The position numbers were made by a program, and so were the translations under genes. A DNA stretch of 64,000 bases from Branchipolynoe longqiensis (Eukaryota; Annelida; Polychaeta; Phyllodocida; Polynoidae). The notes beneath the pieces are model-generated. The model saw only the letters and a program-made list of their open reading frames with translations. It had not been told where the DNA came from and did no database searches. Within the stretch, counting starts at the first letter, position 1; every line of letters starts with the position of its first letter. The stretch covers positions 62,001 through 126,000 of the forward strand of contig JASIRB010003998.1 in assembly GCA_030323885.1 (NCBI GenBank), in the 5' to 3' direction. This document shows positions 32,491 to 44,545 of the stretch, piece by piece.

Positions 32491-33175
32491 TCCAGTCTAG
32501 TGTTCTTCCTCTTATTCCTTCCTACTCTTTCTAACTTTTTTTTATCAGTATGTCATGATTCACTGTATCGAATGCCTTGCTAAAATCTATGAATGTGGCA
32601 GTTGTCTGTTCACCTTAATTCATACCTCTCAGTATGTCATTTGTTATAGTTTTTGTTGTGGAGAATCCCTTTCTGAACCCTCCCTGTTTGTCATTTAGTA
32701 TGTTCTCACTATCTAGATGTTTCATGATGTGCTTGTACATTAATTTCTATATCAGCTTGCCTGACAGAGGTTTGGAGTGATATGGGGCGGTAGTTGCCCA
32801 TGTCCCCTTTGTCTCCACCCTTGTGTAATTGATACCACTGTAGCCTGCTTCCAGGGTGTTGGAAAAATACCCATCTCAAATGAATTATTGATTAAGTCAC
32901 ATATGACATTTGGTATGGCTAGCATAGCATCTTTAATTATTCTGGCTTGTAGGTTCTGTATTCCTGATGACTTTCCTAGATTTATTCTCTTAACTAGTCT
33001 AATCACTTCATTCTCTCTTACTCTTGCTATCTGTACTATTTTCAACTGCATCACCTGTGTATTCCCAGCTTCCTCTGAATTGTTCTGCTAACTTTGCTCC
33101 TATCTCTGTGAAGTGTTTATTTAGTCTATCTGGTGCTCTCTCATTTGATAGGTTGAACCTTGCAACCTGATCTCC
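32491..33175 (-). pseudogene. Non-LTR reverse transcriptase, N-terminal part
   Basis: Minus-strand pieces in order: RLNKHFTEIGAKLAEQF, then INLGKSSGIQNLQARIIKDA and LINNSFEMGIFPTPWKQATV, a frameshift, GNYRPISL, then QGGFRKGFSTTKTI and TATFIDFSKAFDTVNHDI (RT motifs 2-3 with the catalytic Asp in FIDFSKAFD). Stops and frameshifts throughout. The endonuclease domain is not seen upstream, so the copy is probably 5'-truncated near 33.2 kb. Confidence 0.85.
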
Positions 33176-33179
33176 GATC

Positions 33180-33905
33180 AACCAATGGGCGACCATGCCG
33201 AAATGGCGGTCGCCTAGTATGCTGCGGGCTTGATGTGGGTGGTGGGTAATGCGCATGACTGGATGATGGATTGCCTCAGCGTTTGACTGATAACCCGTCC
33301 TGGCGTATCTGTAATACACTGATCGATCGATGTGTGGCTGAGCGATATCGATCAATGCAGATCGACAGCTAGGTGTGGATGTGTAACCAAGGCGACCATG
33401 CCGCTACCAGGGTTCTGCTGCCCCATCCGCCGGACGGTGGCGTGAGCGGGGGGGGGGGGGGGGGGTGTAAGGGGCCATTTTATGAACAGTTTTGAAGTCA
33501 CGTTAACAAAGTATTGTTGGTGGCGTACACACATGCAGCTTTCGCATATTGGTAGATACCGTGTTGTTACCTATTGGATATATATATGACATAAATTTGC
33601 CTCCATACAAACAAAGGAGAGAAGCGTACTTGATATGGGATGGACAATCTTTATTGCTCATCTTGGCTATTCTAGTTCAAAATCAGGACCAACACTGATG
33701 AAATATGGCGCCCAGGCGGTGGAAGCCGGCGCTCGCGCCACTGTCGAGTAGTCCCGGGCTCGCAGGCACTGGCCAGCGATTGGACATTATTAGATATTAC
33801 AAAATATATATATGCTCTCGGAGAATATATTTATTATTCCATGTTTACTCCGACACTTTATATACGTATAATATTATTATACTTCTTATATATATATATA
33901 CACAT
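33180..33905. other. No gene recognised
   Basis: Mixed sequence including a C-run at 33450-33470 (as G on plus) and a small TA tract at 33800-33900. No domain-bearing ORF and no repeat match found. Confidence 0.4.
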
Positions 33906-34281
33906 AGAATAGTTATGTGAGACTTACCTGGGTATAGTTGACAATTAATTGATGTTTTACCGAGTTTGAAGACTCGACTATATGTGGGCCAGTGAGATAT
34001 AGCACTTCCGACCGATCAATCTTTAACTAACCTACCGAAATTATGACTTTTCATGAATGTTATCCACTTTATTTTTATGTATGCTTTCCAGGAAATCTTC
34101 CCCTAAGCCAATATGGGCGTGTATGTATCATAGTTTCTCCTTCGGAATCCAAGACCCAATTCCCTCCATATGTATTTGGGGTGGGAGGGTGGGACTGACC
34201 CACAAATAGCCGAGGCTTCCAACTCGATAAAACATCAATTATGTGTCAACTATACCCAGGTAAGTCTCACATAATTATTCT
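33906..34281. mobile_element. Foldback element, about 90-bp inverted arms
   Basis: The left arm (33906-33995; AGAATAGTTATGTGAGACTT, GGGTATAGTTGACA, GATGTTTTACCGAGTTTGAAG, GTGGGCCAGT) is the inverted, about 85-90% identical partner of 34192-34281. The loop of about 200 bp is non-coding. Part of the arm (GGCTATTTATAGCCCAGTGAGATGC) recurs directly at 34302-34326. This is a MITE or foldback; I cannot identify a target duplication. Confidence 0.75.
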
Positions 34282-34895
34282 ATTTCACTTCATTCTCAAG
34301 CTCTTGGCTATTTATAGCCCAGTGAGATGCTTTACGTAGACATAAGTTTGGTTTATGCTCAATGAATATAATTAAATTCCTAATTTTGTTGAGAATCATA
34401 GTCAATTCCCTACTAAAGTGGAAGTCAAATGGTGCTTCTCTACCCTCTTATTATAATGTTTTTGCACACACACACAAAAAGAGGTTTTCCAACCTGCATT
34501 ATTCATCATTGCTTTAGGGGAAACCCCATAATTAGCTAAATTCTTTGTACTTCTCTATCCTCTTGTAAAATTTCCCGATATTTGAGATATTGGTTAAGGT
34601 TTGAACTATTCTATAATAAATTATAAATGGTCTATATAATGGTAAATGGTGTGTAAAACCAAAGGCATATAAGGTATATGTGGTGTTGGTGATGCATTAC
34701 TGATTTAAGATAGAAATTGTGTATTATATTAGATAGTGTGAGAGGGGCACTTCTTAAAATGTACAGAGTCTTTGGAGCTCTGCTCACATACCCCCTCCCC
34801 CCCCCCCAAGTGTTATTTACGGATCACTGCACACCAGACACAACAGGGCACTGTAGCCAGACATAATCATGCCTTGGCTACAAGGATCTTGAATG
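34282..34895. other. No gene recognised
   Basis: AT-rich sequence with a C-run at 34796-34807. No recognisable ORF. Confidence 0.4.
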
Positions 34896-34898
34896 TTC

Positions 34899-35000
34899 AT
34901 TGGTTGATATAAGAATGTCTGTTGCTGATTGGAGGTTTCTGATCAGGTGTGAGCCACCATCTTGATTTTTGAAAACTATAAATATAATAAAGACTGGAGT
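34899..35000 (+). promoter_or_regulatory. Promoter-like cluster: two inverted CCAAT boxes and TATAAATA
   Basis: ATTGG at 34899-34903 and 34928-34932 (inverted CCAAT) precede TATAAATA at 34977-34984, with AATAAAG at 34986-34992 just after. TATA and a poly(A) signal this close are typical of LTR promoters, so this may be a decayed LTR rather than a host promoter. No LTR boundaries or downstream ORF were found. Confidence 0.3.
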
Positions 35001-35640
35001 CTAGCTCTCCTACTTTCACTGTATATCTGCTTTCCTTCCTTGCCTGTAGTGATTTCCTCTTAGCCTACCTACACAACTAAGACTGCCAGCCAAGGACTTT
35101 ACACTCTTATTAACTGTATTGCAAAAGACAGAAATGTTTCCCCTCCTACAATCTCCATGATAGTGTTCATGGGAAACCTAAGCCTATAACATCTGATCTT
35201 ACCTCGCCCCCAACTGGAGTCAGCTGAGTCCATCTAGTCAACCAAACTCTGGCTTTCGACCTACTGCATTAATTTAGCTTAATAATAACAATTAATTATT
35301 CTTCCTTATGAGCTTACCATGGACAGTGTAAATTCTAATTGGTTTCACAATGGAAGCTTCTAATATTTTCCACCACGGAAGGCAGTAAGTGTTACTGAAG
35401 GAAAGTTGTCCTCCAGTCCTAATTGCTTTTAATTTAATCAATTCAAAAATATTTCCCGCTTCTCTTGAGAATCCTGGCTTATCTATGATTATACCTAGAC
35501 TATTCTTGTATGTATGTCCTGAAAATAATTATATTAAAGAAACGCCCCAAAACCTGAAAGTTTAAAATTTGTGTGGGTAATGTTCATAAATCGAAATCAG
35601 AGCTAGCTGGTGCCCCCTAAACAAATATATCAATTAACAT
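35001..35640. other. No gene recognised
   Basis: Sequence downstream of the promoter-like cluster, ending in AT-rich DNA. No ORF with a recognisable domain. One could expect an exon or LTR-element leader here, but nothing supports it. Confidence 0.35.
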
Positions 35641-36112
35641 ATTAATATATAATTAATAATTAAATATATAAATGCATACATGAATATATTTAAATCAAAT
35701 ATATACATATAAGTATGTAAATAAATATATGAAGTAATATGTAAATAGATAGGAATAAATAAATGGAAATTAAATAAAGGTACCCAGTAGGTGTAGATAT
35801 TGGTTGTTGGTTGTTGGTAGAGGGCATGAGAGCATGTGGTGGATGTGGGTGGGGATGGGTGGGTAGGGATAGGGATGGGGGTGGAGGGGGCGGGGGTGCT
35901 CTGTGAGTGGCGTAGAGAAAGTTGCCTCTGCTGGCAGGAGAGTTGATGAGGATGCAGGGGAGTGAGGGATGCTAGGGACATGGCTGGTTCCTGTTTGCCC
36001 CATCCACTGCCTCTCTCCAGACACCCGTCAACACGCACACACACCCTTACATAGACACTCACACACCCACACCCTAGACACACACACCTATACACATACA
36101 CCTAAACACCAA

Positions 36113-36422
36113 CATTTTTTTCTTGAAGATTTATACTGCCTATGATGGATGGACAACTCTGAATAGACTTGTTTTCACCATTAGACAGTTTGTCAATAGA
36201 AAGCCCGAGCCTACACTTTTACCAACCCAAGGGATTTTTAACCTCCCACACCACATAGACATGGTATGAGAGCAACTGGCATTTGATGACGCTTGTACAC
36301 AGCGGTGGAAATCCAAATTGGCAGAGGTGGGGGGCACAGGGAATCGAACCACTGACCCTCAGATTAGGAGTCCGACCTAGAAAAAAGTCAGACACTCTAA
36401 CCACCCCGCCACAGAGAACGCC
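36113..36422 (-). mobile_element. SINE-2 copy, full length
   Basis: Minus-strand copy from TTTTTTCTTGAAGATTTATAC to the head ...CACTCTAACCACCCCGCCAC. Several small ORFs overlapping it are SINE translations. Confidence 0.85.
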
Positions 36423-36774
36423 ACACATACTCGCACACCTGCACACACACGGACCCACACCTAGACACCCCGACATCCACACAGTCACGCAACCCCCCCA
36501 TGCACCCCCCCCCCCCCCCCCACACACACACATCGATTTTGGTGCCACATTGAAGGACGTAGTCAATTTAATAGAACCTGGTGAGAAGAAGCTCAACTCA
36601 TTTCGCAATCCCGTCTGGTCACCTCACATGTTAAAAGGCCACAACACTGACCAAGAAATCAATGAACCAATGACGCCGGCAATCTGCAGCAACCAATCCC
36701 ACACCACACAACCAGAACCAGCATCCGACTTTTCACCACACTCTGTTACACACCGCAACACTTATGAATGCACC

Positions 36775-38215
36775 CATACACCAACACACACCCAGACACC
36801 CACTCAAGCCCACCCACCCACACATACACGCGCACACCCTCACACCCACACACCCTCACCCCCACCAACGCATACACGCGCACACCCTCACATCCACACA
36901 CACTCACACGCACACATACACACACACCCTCACCCCCACAGCCACCAGTGCATACACGCACACACCCGCACATCCACACACCCACACACACCCTCACCCC
37001 CACACACCCTCACACCCACAGCCACCAATGCATACACGCGCACACCCGCACATCCACACACCCACACACACCCTCACCCCCACACACCCTCACACCCACA
37101 GCCACCAATGCATACACGCGCACACCCGCACATCCACACACCCACACATACCCTCACCCCCATACACCCTCACACCCACCCACGCATACACGCACATACC
37201 CTCACATCCACACTCACACGCACACATACGCACACACCCTCACCCCCACACACCCACAGCCACCAATGCATACACGCGCACACCAGCACATCCACACACA
37301 CTCACACGCACACATACACACACACCCACCCCCACACACCCACAGCCACCAATGCATACACGCGCACACCCGCACATCCACACACCCACACATACCCTCA
37401 CCCCCACACACCCTCACACCCACCCACGCATACACGCACACACCCTCACCCTCACACCCACTCAACCCCACCCACGCATACATGCACACACCCTCACACA
37501 TCCACACATCCACACACCCTCACCCCCATACACATACACACACATATCCAGACACGCTCACACCCTCACACCCACTCAACCCCACCCTTGCATACATGCA
37601 CACACCCTCACACCCACACACATCCACCCACCCTCACCCCCATACACATACACACACATATCCAGACACGCTCACACCCTCACACCCTCACACCCACCAA
37701 CGCATACACGCACACACCCTCACCCTCACACCCACTCAACCCCACCCACGCATACATGCACACACCCTCACACCCACACACATCCACACACCCTTACCCC
37801 CATACACATACACACACATATCCAGACACGCTCACACCCTCACACCCACACACCCACGCACACACACCCTCACACCCACCTTCACCCCACACACCCACCC
37901 ACCCACACATCCAGACATGCACACACCCTCACACCCACGCACTCTCACACCCACGCACACCCTCATCCTCACCCATCCACACACCCACCCTCACCCAACA
38001 CACCCACATACACATACACCCACACACACATCCATACACGCTCACACCCTCACACTCACGCACCCTCACACACACACCCTCACACCCTCACATCCACCCT
38101 CAACCCACACGCACACCCACATACACATCCAGACACGCTCACACCCTCACACCCATGCACACACACCCACACCCACACCCACATACGCTCACACCCTCAC
38201 ACACACAGGGCAGTA
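36775..38215. repeat. CA/CT-rich minisatellite, about 1.4 kb
   Basis: Tandem, higher-order repeats of CACACCCTCACACCCACACA with longer recurring blocks (GCCACCAATGCATACACGCG at about 37020, 37100, 37260 and 37345; TATCCAGACACGCTCACACC at about 37545, 37660 and 37820). ORFs of about 500-650 codons rich in His-Thr-Pro are open in three frames and are repeat translations. Confidence 0.95.
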
Positions 38216-38319
38216 CCCGCTGAGCATTCAAAGGCAATGCGCAAGTAACGCGATGTCGGCATACACGTGACTTGGTGGATGACAATGTCAATATGATGAT
38301 GTGCGCTTTGTCTAAGATT

Positions 38320-39225
38320 ATGTTTCAAAATAAGCTTTACGCAAAGTAATCCTCGTGTGATTTAGATCAAGTATGTTTTGTGTAAAGTATTCCTTGTGTG
38401 AAGTATGATTTATGTCAAGTATGATCTATGTAAAGTATGATTTATGTCAAGTATGATCTATGTAAAGTAGGATTTATGTAAAGTAGGATTTATGTAAGAT
38501 TTGTGTAAAGTATGTCCTATTTAAAGTATGGTTGATGTAAAGTAGGATTTATGTCAGGTATGCCTTTTGCAAAGTATGATTTATCTAAAGTATGATGTAT
38601 GTAAAGCATACCTTTGGCCAAGTATGATTTATATAGAGTATGCATTTTGTCAAGTATGATGTACATAAAGTATGATGTATGTAAAGTATGATGTACGTTA
38701 AGTATGATTTATGTCAAGTATGATCTATGTAAACTATGATTTATGTAAAGTATGAGTTATGTACATCATACCTTGTACAAAGTATGATTTGTTTAAAGTA
38801 TGGTTTATGTAAATTATGATTTATGTAAAGTATGATTTATGTAAAGTATGATTTATGTACAGCATACCTTGTACCAAGTATGCTTTGTGTAAAGTATGAT
38901 TTATGTAAATTATGATTTATGTAAAGTATGATTTATGTAAAGTATGATTTATGTACAGCATACCTTGCACCAAGTATGCTTTGTGTAAAGTATGATCTAT
39001 GTAAAGTATGATTTATGTAAAGAATGATTTATGTACAGCATACCTTGTACAAAGTATGCTTTGTGTAAAGTATGATTTATGTCAAGTGTGCCTTGTGCAA
39101 AGAATGCTTTGTGCATAGTATGCCTTCTGCAAAATATCATCCATGTAAAGCATACATTGTGTAAAGTATGCCTTATGAAAAGTATGCCTTATCTAAAGTA
39201 TGCCCTATGTAAAGTATGCCTTATG
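38320..39225. repeat. 16-bp minisatellite, about 0.9 kb
   Basis: Tandem AAAGTATGATTTATGT units with substitutions (CTATGT, GCCTTGTGC, GTATGCTTTGTGT) and occasional length variants. Confidence 0.9.
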
Positions 39226-39536
39226 CCCCCCCCCCCCTACTTCCACCCTGGTACACCTGCCATACTGTACGTATGCACACAAAAGGCTAGGAGTGGCTTT
39301 GGCCAATTGCCCGCTGACATTTCAATATGCATTTAAAGGGGACACATAGAAATTGCGCGCAGATAAAAATTGCACCGCGCGCGAAGCCGTGGGGGGTCAA
39401 TCCGTGTTCAACCTCAGGTTGCATACAGAGTGTGTGCAACGGTGTGCAACCTTCCTTCACCTTCATACCTCGAGGGTTCATACCCCACCAGCATGCCACA
39501 CACTCACACACACACACCCTCAACTGTCGAATCACT

Positions 39537-39858
39537 AGAGCCCAAACCCATGTGTGGGAGATCGGGAGTTCAAATTACCAGTCGAGTCAAAGCAATGACT
39601 TACAAAATTGATACTTGTTGCTTTCTAAATTGGCACTCGGCATTAATAATAATATAATAGGGCAAGGACTGGTTAGCTTAGTGTCAGGATAATGTGACTG
39701 AGTGGGATATCGGGTCATGGTGCTGCCGGCCTGATTTCCCAGTGGGGCAACACCACAAAGTTGCCATGAGTGCGCACTGTCACAAGTCAGTTCCCGTCCT
39801 GATATGACCTTACATGTTGCCAGGACATAAACTCCAGCAACGAACGAACCAACCAACT
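39537..39858 (+). mobile_element. SINE-1 copy, head type A, 5' part eroded
   Basis: Begins in the head (GTGGGAGATCGGGAGTTCAA), complete body, tail GGACATAAACTCCAGCAACG. It has an AATAAT insertion at about 39645. Confidence 0.8.
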
Positions 39859-40315
39859 CTGCCACAAACACACACACACACACACACCCTCAACTGTCTC
39901 TATATCAGCCCACCCCCAGGCCATGGTAACCATTGGTTACCACTGGTTGCCAGGACAACTTCCCAACGTAACCTCATCACCGCGGCGACGTGAGGTCATA
40001 CGATTGTTGTCCACTGACCCTGGAGCCCTGGAGGAGGTGGTGGGAGTGAGGGATGGTGGGGGTGGGGGGAGCTGAGGGGGGGAGGGGGCAGTCCGTGGTG
40101 GACGGAGCGTCGGCGGCCGTCCTTTGATCAGCGTTGATCATCGTTGTCATGACAACTGATCATGTATGCAGAAACAGTTTGGCGCACGACAAGATATCCA
40201 ACCTTCCACCCACCACAGACTGTACCCCAATCACCAACCCTCAACCCTCAACCTTTAACCCTCAACCACTGACCACCGACCCGACACACACACTCACACA
40301 TACACATATACACCA

Positions 40316-40360
40316 CACGTGCCCAATTCCAGTCACGTGACCGTGCGGCATATATAGGTC
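40316..40360 (+). promoter_or_regulatory. Candidate promoter: two CACGTG E-boxes and TATATA
   Basis: CACGTG at 40316-40321 and 40334-40339, then GCATATATAGG with TATATA at 40350-40356, followed by GC-rich sequence. The spacing fits a Pol II core promoter with a start near 40380. There is no confident ORF or exon downstream, so the call rests on motif clustering only. Confidence 0.3.
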
Positions 40361-41505
40361 AGGATGTTTGTCACAGGGTAGTGGCGGGCGGATGGGCAGG
40401 GAGGGTGTGTGCTTATGTAGGTCAGTGCCTCTAGAGATAGCAGCGGGTGGCGGGCGTTCTGCCTCATGGAACGCAACCAAAAGTCGTCTGCTTACAGACA
40501 GACGAGATATTGACTCATTTTACAGGTTTCCAGGCTCGAAAGGTTTCCAAGTTGGTTCCTGGCCGCCCCGATAACCCCGTTCCTCTTATTGCTTCACCTG
40601 ACCCCCCCCCCCCCCTCCCACCTCCAAACCCCCGACCCCTCTACCAAGCAAGGGCTGCCCTCACAATCACAGCCTCAGCTACCTAGCACCCTTTCACACA
40701 ACCCCATATCTCTACGCTCTGTCTATCCCCAAAACGAGGCTGCGTCTGGGACTGGGATTCCCCGGGAAAGCCCCTGCTCCCCACCACCCCCACTCCCGCC
40801 ACCCTTTCTCCATACCCCCCCCCCCCCCACCACACACACACACCCCTCCCACACACCAACGACCACGGCGGCAACCCTTCCCGGGCGCTCTCCCTTCCAG
40901 TCACGTGATCCTGATATGATAATGCCGGGTTTTCCCGCCAGGCGACGCCCCAGATCTGCAAGCTGTGGATCGATGCCCGAATTGTGTGTGTGTGGGGGGG
41001 GGGGGGGGGGGCTATAGGAGGCGAGAGGGGGGGGGGAGGAGGGGGAGGTCAGCGGCAGCTTCTGTTGGGTCTGAGTGATTCTCTTCCAACCAACGCGGCG
41101 GCCATAAAACACTTTACTGATTGCACATCTATCTGCCGCTACCGCTGTTGAGCAGCCCCCCACTCCACACCCCAACCTCACCCACAACCCCTCCTCGCCT
41201 CCCACTCCCCTTTTGTGGCGGTTCTATACTAATTAAAGCAGTCCACCCAGGAGTAGAGGTGTCTGTAAGAGGGAGGAGGAGCAGGGGTGGGGTGGGGGGT
41301 GATAGATACCCTGGATAAAGCAGCCATGCAGAACAGCCCCGCAAGCGGCTTGATTTGACCTTAGATGTTGCCAGGACATAACACTCCACCAACCAACAAC
41401 CGTCGCGCACAGGTAGGGAATGGTGGGGGGGAGGGGGTAGGAGGGGGGCCTCAGGTAGTCTCAGACCCCAGACGCCGGTTGCTTGCTCCCCCCCCCCACA
41501 CCCAT

Positions 41506-41539
<34 letters not shown>

Positions 41540-41900
41540 CCTTCTCCCACCGGACCGTTGCCATAGTGACGGACGGACCTCGGCTCTAGATCACCAAGCT
41601 TGGACGGCGGACAGAGAAAGGGTCATTGCAGGTCTTCAGCCCACTGATGCATCCCCCCCCCCTACACACCCACATACACACCCACCCCATAACCCCGGAC
41701 GCCGCCGGCCGCCGCCGGACGCCGCCTCACACAGAATACTAAATTTGAATGAGTGTGGACTGACTTTGGGTGCAAGCCTCCCTAAGTGGAGAGCAGCAAG
41801 GGGTGTATGTGTGTGTGTGTGTGTGTGTGTTGGGGGGAGGGTTGTGAGGCGGTGAAATAAGGCAATGCCAACTGAGTGAATATGTGTGTTGGGGTGGGGG
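40361..41900. other. GC-rich, SINE-poor district without a recognised exon
   Basis: High-GC sequence with C- and G-runs (40600-40640, 40815-40840, 40990-41045), a CA microsatellite (41505-41537) and a GT microsatellite (41808-41832). The only SINE-1 trace is a tail scrap at 41356-41396. ORFs are Pro- or Gly-rich and show no domain. Confidence 0.4.
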
Positions 41901-41929
41901 GTGGGGCGTATTATGGAGGGCGCCATTAT

Positions 41930-41980
41930 CCAATGGAATCACGTGCTATTTATAGGCGCGTCTGTGACGTCACGTCTGCT
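41930..41980 (+). promoter_or_regulatory. Core promoter: CCAAT, E-box, TATA and CRE
   Basis: In order: CCAAT (41930-41934), CACGTG (41940-41945), TATTTATAGG (41947-41956) and TGACGTCA (41965-41972). A TATA box at this place predicts initiation near 41977. The sequence just downstream is CpG-rich and leads to the ATG at 42541. This is the most convincing promoter in the window, on motif content and spacing alone. Confidence 0.5.
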
Positions 41981-42551
41981 GGGCGGTACCCCCCCTCATC
42001 CCCCACCCCTTACCTCTCACCCCGACATCCTCAGCCTGTCCACCTCCCTACATCAGGGAACCCCCCCGCGTGCGTGGCCCTGAAACCCCACGTGTGGGTG
42101 TGTGGATGCGTATGCGTATGCGTGTGTACGTGGAACCGAAGCAGGGACTGCAAGCAGGGGGGAACGCCTGGTCCTCTGAACACAGCCACCCCGCAGCATC
42201 GACGACTCCGCGCCTGCCGCCCGCCGCCCGCCGCCCGCCGCCCCACAACCTGCCGCCCCCACCCGCCGCCCTCAGCCCGCCGGCCTCCGCCCGCCTATCG
42301 CCTCCCGCGGTTGCTGTCTGCTGCCGCTGCTGCTTGCAGAGAAGCCGGCAGGCAGTCTGGCACGGTCTTGTCCCGCTCCGCTACCAGCACCCTCCCACCC
42401 TCCCGCCTTCCCTCCAGGACCGACGGACGGACGGGCGTACAGACGGGCGTACAGAGCCATCTCGGGGAGGACAGAAACGGCGCCGCGTGGAAGAACAGCA
42501 GCAGGAGGAGGAGGAGGAGCTTTAAAACACAGAGTCCACCATGGAGCAGCA
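41977..42551 (+). other. Candidate first exon of a host gene (5' UTR plus start codon)
   Basis: CpG-rich sequence (CCGCCCGC repeats at 42210-42300) leads to ATG at 42541-42543 in strong Kozak context (CCACCATGG). After ATGGAGCAGCA comes GTAAGTACC, a consensus splice donor at 42552. The exon would code for only three to four residues (Met-Glu-Gln...) before the intron. I could not find the next exon, so the product is unknown. Alternative: without splicing, the frame stops at TAA after four codons. Upstream ATGs at 42104 and elsewhere could act as uORFs. Confidence 0.35.
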
Positions 42552-43220
42552 GTAAGTACCTGTAGGTCATAGGCGTAACCACACCACAACACACCACGCC
42601 GGCCGGCTGTGCGCTGGTTAGGGCCGGCATGACGAGAGGGCAGTAGCAACAGCAGCAGCAGCATCGAATCGGGTAGAGAAGAGGGAGGGGGGGGGGGCGC
42701 TTCCCCGGCAGAACGGCCCCTGTCGACCGGGGGCGGTTTGCACAGGGGTTGGCTCTCCTGGCGTTTGCTTAACCTGATTAATTCGCAAGATTGGCGTAGA
42801 TTAGACCTACTAGTACTACTAGTGACCTGCAATGATAAGATGTACAGGGCCTGCGGTGCAGATTCTGAGATTGGTTCTCTGCGGGGGGGAGTGGAACCGA
42901 TTGGCATGGTGGAGAAGGAGGAGGAAAGGAGGGAGGGGTGGAGAGAGGCTTGATGTCTGTCACATGCAGTCAGGGTTGCTTGGCTCACTGTCACTGTCTG
43001 TCTATGACTGTCTGTCTGTCTGTCTGTGCAAGGCTTTGCCTGTTCGGGGCTACTGTCAGGTGTTGAGGGGTATACAGTAACTGCACTGTCACTAGTGTCA
43101 GTGTCAGTGGCTGTATTAGTGTATATGCGCGCGCATCTGCTATGTACGTGTACACGCGGGCGCGCGTATACAGGTGAGGGCGACCGGTTCCACCCCGCCA
43201 CACATGAGTGCACACCCATC
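42552..43220. other. Possible intron start; no exon recognised
   Basis: GC-rich sequence grading to average composition, with CAG repeats at 42643-42664 and a CTGTCTGT repeat at 43003-43027. No domain-bearing ORF. Confidence 0.3.
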
Positions 43221-43221
43221 A

Positions 43222-43232
43222 CAGGGCGTCTA

Positions 43233-43288
<56 letters not shown>
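43222..43288. repeat. (GT)n microsatellite
   Basis: About 30 GT dinucleotides, immediately followed by CTCGTCACAAACACACCG. Confidence 0.95.
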
Positions 43289-43289
<1 letters not shown>

Positions 43290-43548
43290 CGTCACAAACA
43301 CACCGTCTCACCCTCTCCGGCCTCCCCTCGCCCATCTCCCGCCTCCTAACGCTGATGTCGGCACACGGCAAACTGGGTCGGCAGCGTGGCGGTGTTAGGT
43401 GGAGGAGGCCCGGGGGGGGGGGGGAAATGAAATGCGTGTACGCCACTGAGATGTTTTTAAGTCCTGCTGAGTGGTGTGAGTGGATGTGGGTGTGGGTGGA
43501 GAGGGGGGTATCAGTGAGGTATGTAGCTGTAGGGAGTGGGGATGGAGG

Positions 43549-43592
43549 TTGGTCGGTTTACATCCTAGCAACATCAAAGGTCATATCAGGAC
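43549..43592 (-). mobile_element. SINE-1 tail scrap
   Basis: GGTCGGTTTACATCCTAGCA and AAGGTCATATCAGGACCGG match the SINE-1 3' end. Confidence 0.6.
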
Positions 43593-43939
43593 CGGGGAGG
43601 TGTGTGTGTGGGTGGGGGGGGGGGCGTGTATATTAGTGTGTCAATGTAGATACGGGGGCAGGAGGAGGAAAGATCTGGGGGGGGGAGGGGGAGCCCACAC
43701 TGGTTTTACCTACAGGGTGGGCGATAATAGGGGCTGCTGGGAAGATGCTGGTGCTGGTGCGGGTGTTGGTGGTAGGGAATGTACAATATACAGGATGGAT
43801 ATGGCTCATATGCCTTGGTGTGCAGCAACGACTGTAGTGCGTGTGTGTGTGTTTGTGTGTGTGTGGAGTTGTGTCGGCCGACTTATGGCACGTGAATTGA
43901 TGTTGGGCAAAACAAACGTGACTAGCCTAACAATAAGGC

Positions 43940-44100
43940 AGCCCTCCACACACACCATACACACTCCACACCCTCCACACACACACACACCATACACACA
44001 TACACTCCATACCCTCCACACACACCAGACACACAGACCCGCCCTCCACACACACACACACACACACATCCTCCCTCTACACACACACACACACTGTCCC
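43940..44100. repeat. CA-rich tandem repeat
   Basis: Imperfect repeats of CCTCCACACACACCATACACA; low complexity. Confidence 0.85.
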
Positions 44101-44184
44101 ACTGATTCTCAATCTGGGCTGCATGCAGTCTTCCACCAGTCTGGGAATTCATCTCGTCCACCTATCCATCTCTCCATATGATGG

Positions 44185-44545
44185 TTAAGGCCCTGTCACA
44201 TTACGGCGTATGGCGGGAGCGTATTGAAAACCTACATAGGTCCTGCGCGTGCCAGCCTATGATGACATTTGGTGACCTTTCGGGTGGTTTTGAGCGTATG
44301 TGGAACCTTCGAGGAGCGTATGGGAGCGTGCTGTGACATTTTTTGACAGTATGGGCCATACGCCCTCATAGGTCGAGTTTCTTTGAGCATGCACAAACAA
44401 ATTTGGACGGACGGATTTATGCTTCACATAAGCCGGCATCTGGCGGCGTATGAGTAGCGTATTCGGCGTATGCCGACGTATATGACGTAACGTGCCTACG
44501 CCGCCATACGCTCCCGCAAAAAACCCTAATGTGACAGCCCCTTTA
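44185..44545. mobile_element. Harbinger-like MITE, 355 bp
   Basis: Termini AGGCCCTGTCACATTA (44188) and TAATGTGACAGCCCCT (to 44542), flanked by TTA at 44185-44187 and 44543-44545. The ends and the GCGTATGGCGG-type interior words place it in the same TIR family as the element at 30376-32487. Confidence 0.85.

Noticed and set aside
35634..36101. 155-codon minus-strand ORF
   Set aside because: Low-complexity GT/CA and AT-rich sequence with no domain; part overlaps simple repeats.
36283..38270. His/Thr/Pro-rich ORFs of about 500-646 codons
   Set aside because: CA-rich minisatellite translation open in three frames at once.
42272..43222. 316-codon minus-strand ORF in the GC-rich region
   Set aside because: Leu/Pro/Ser/Arg low complexity, antisense to the candidate exon, no domain; long ORFs are expected by chance at this GC content.
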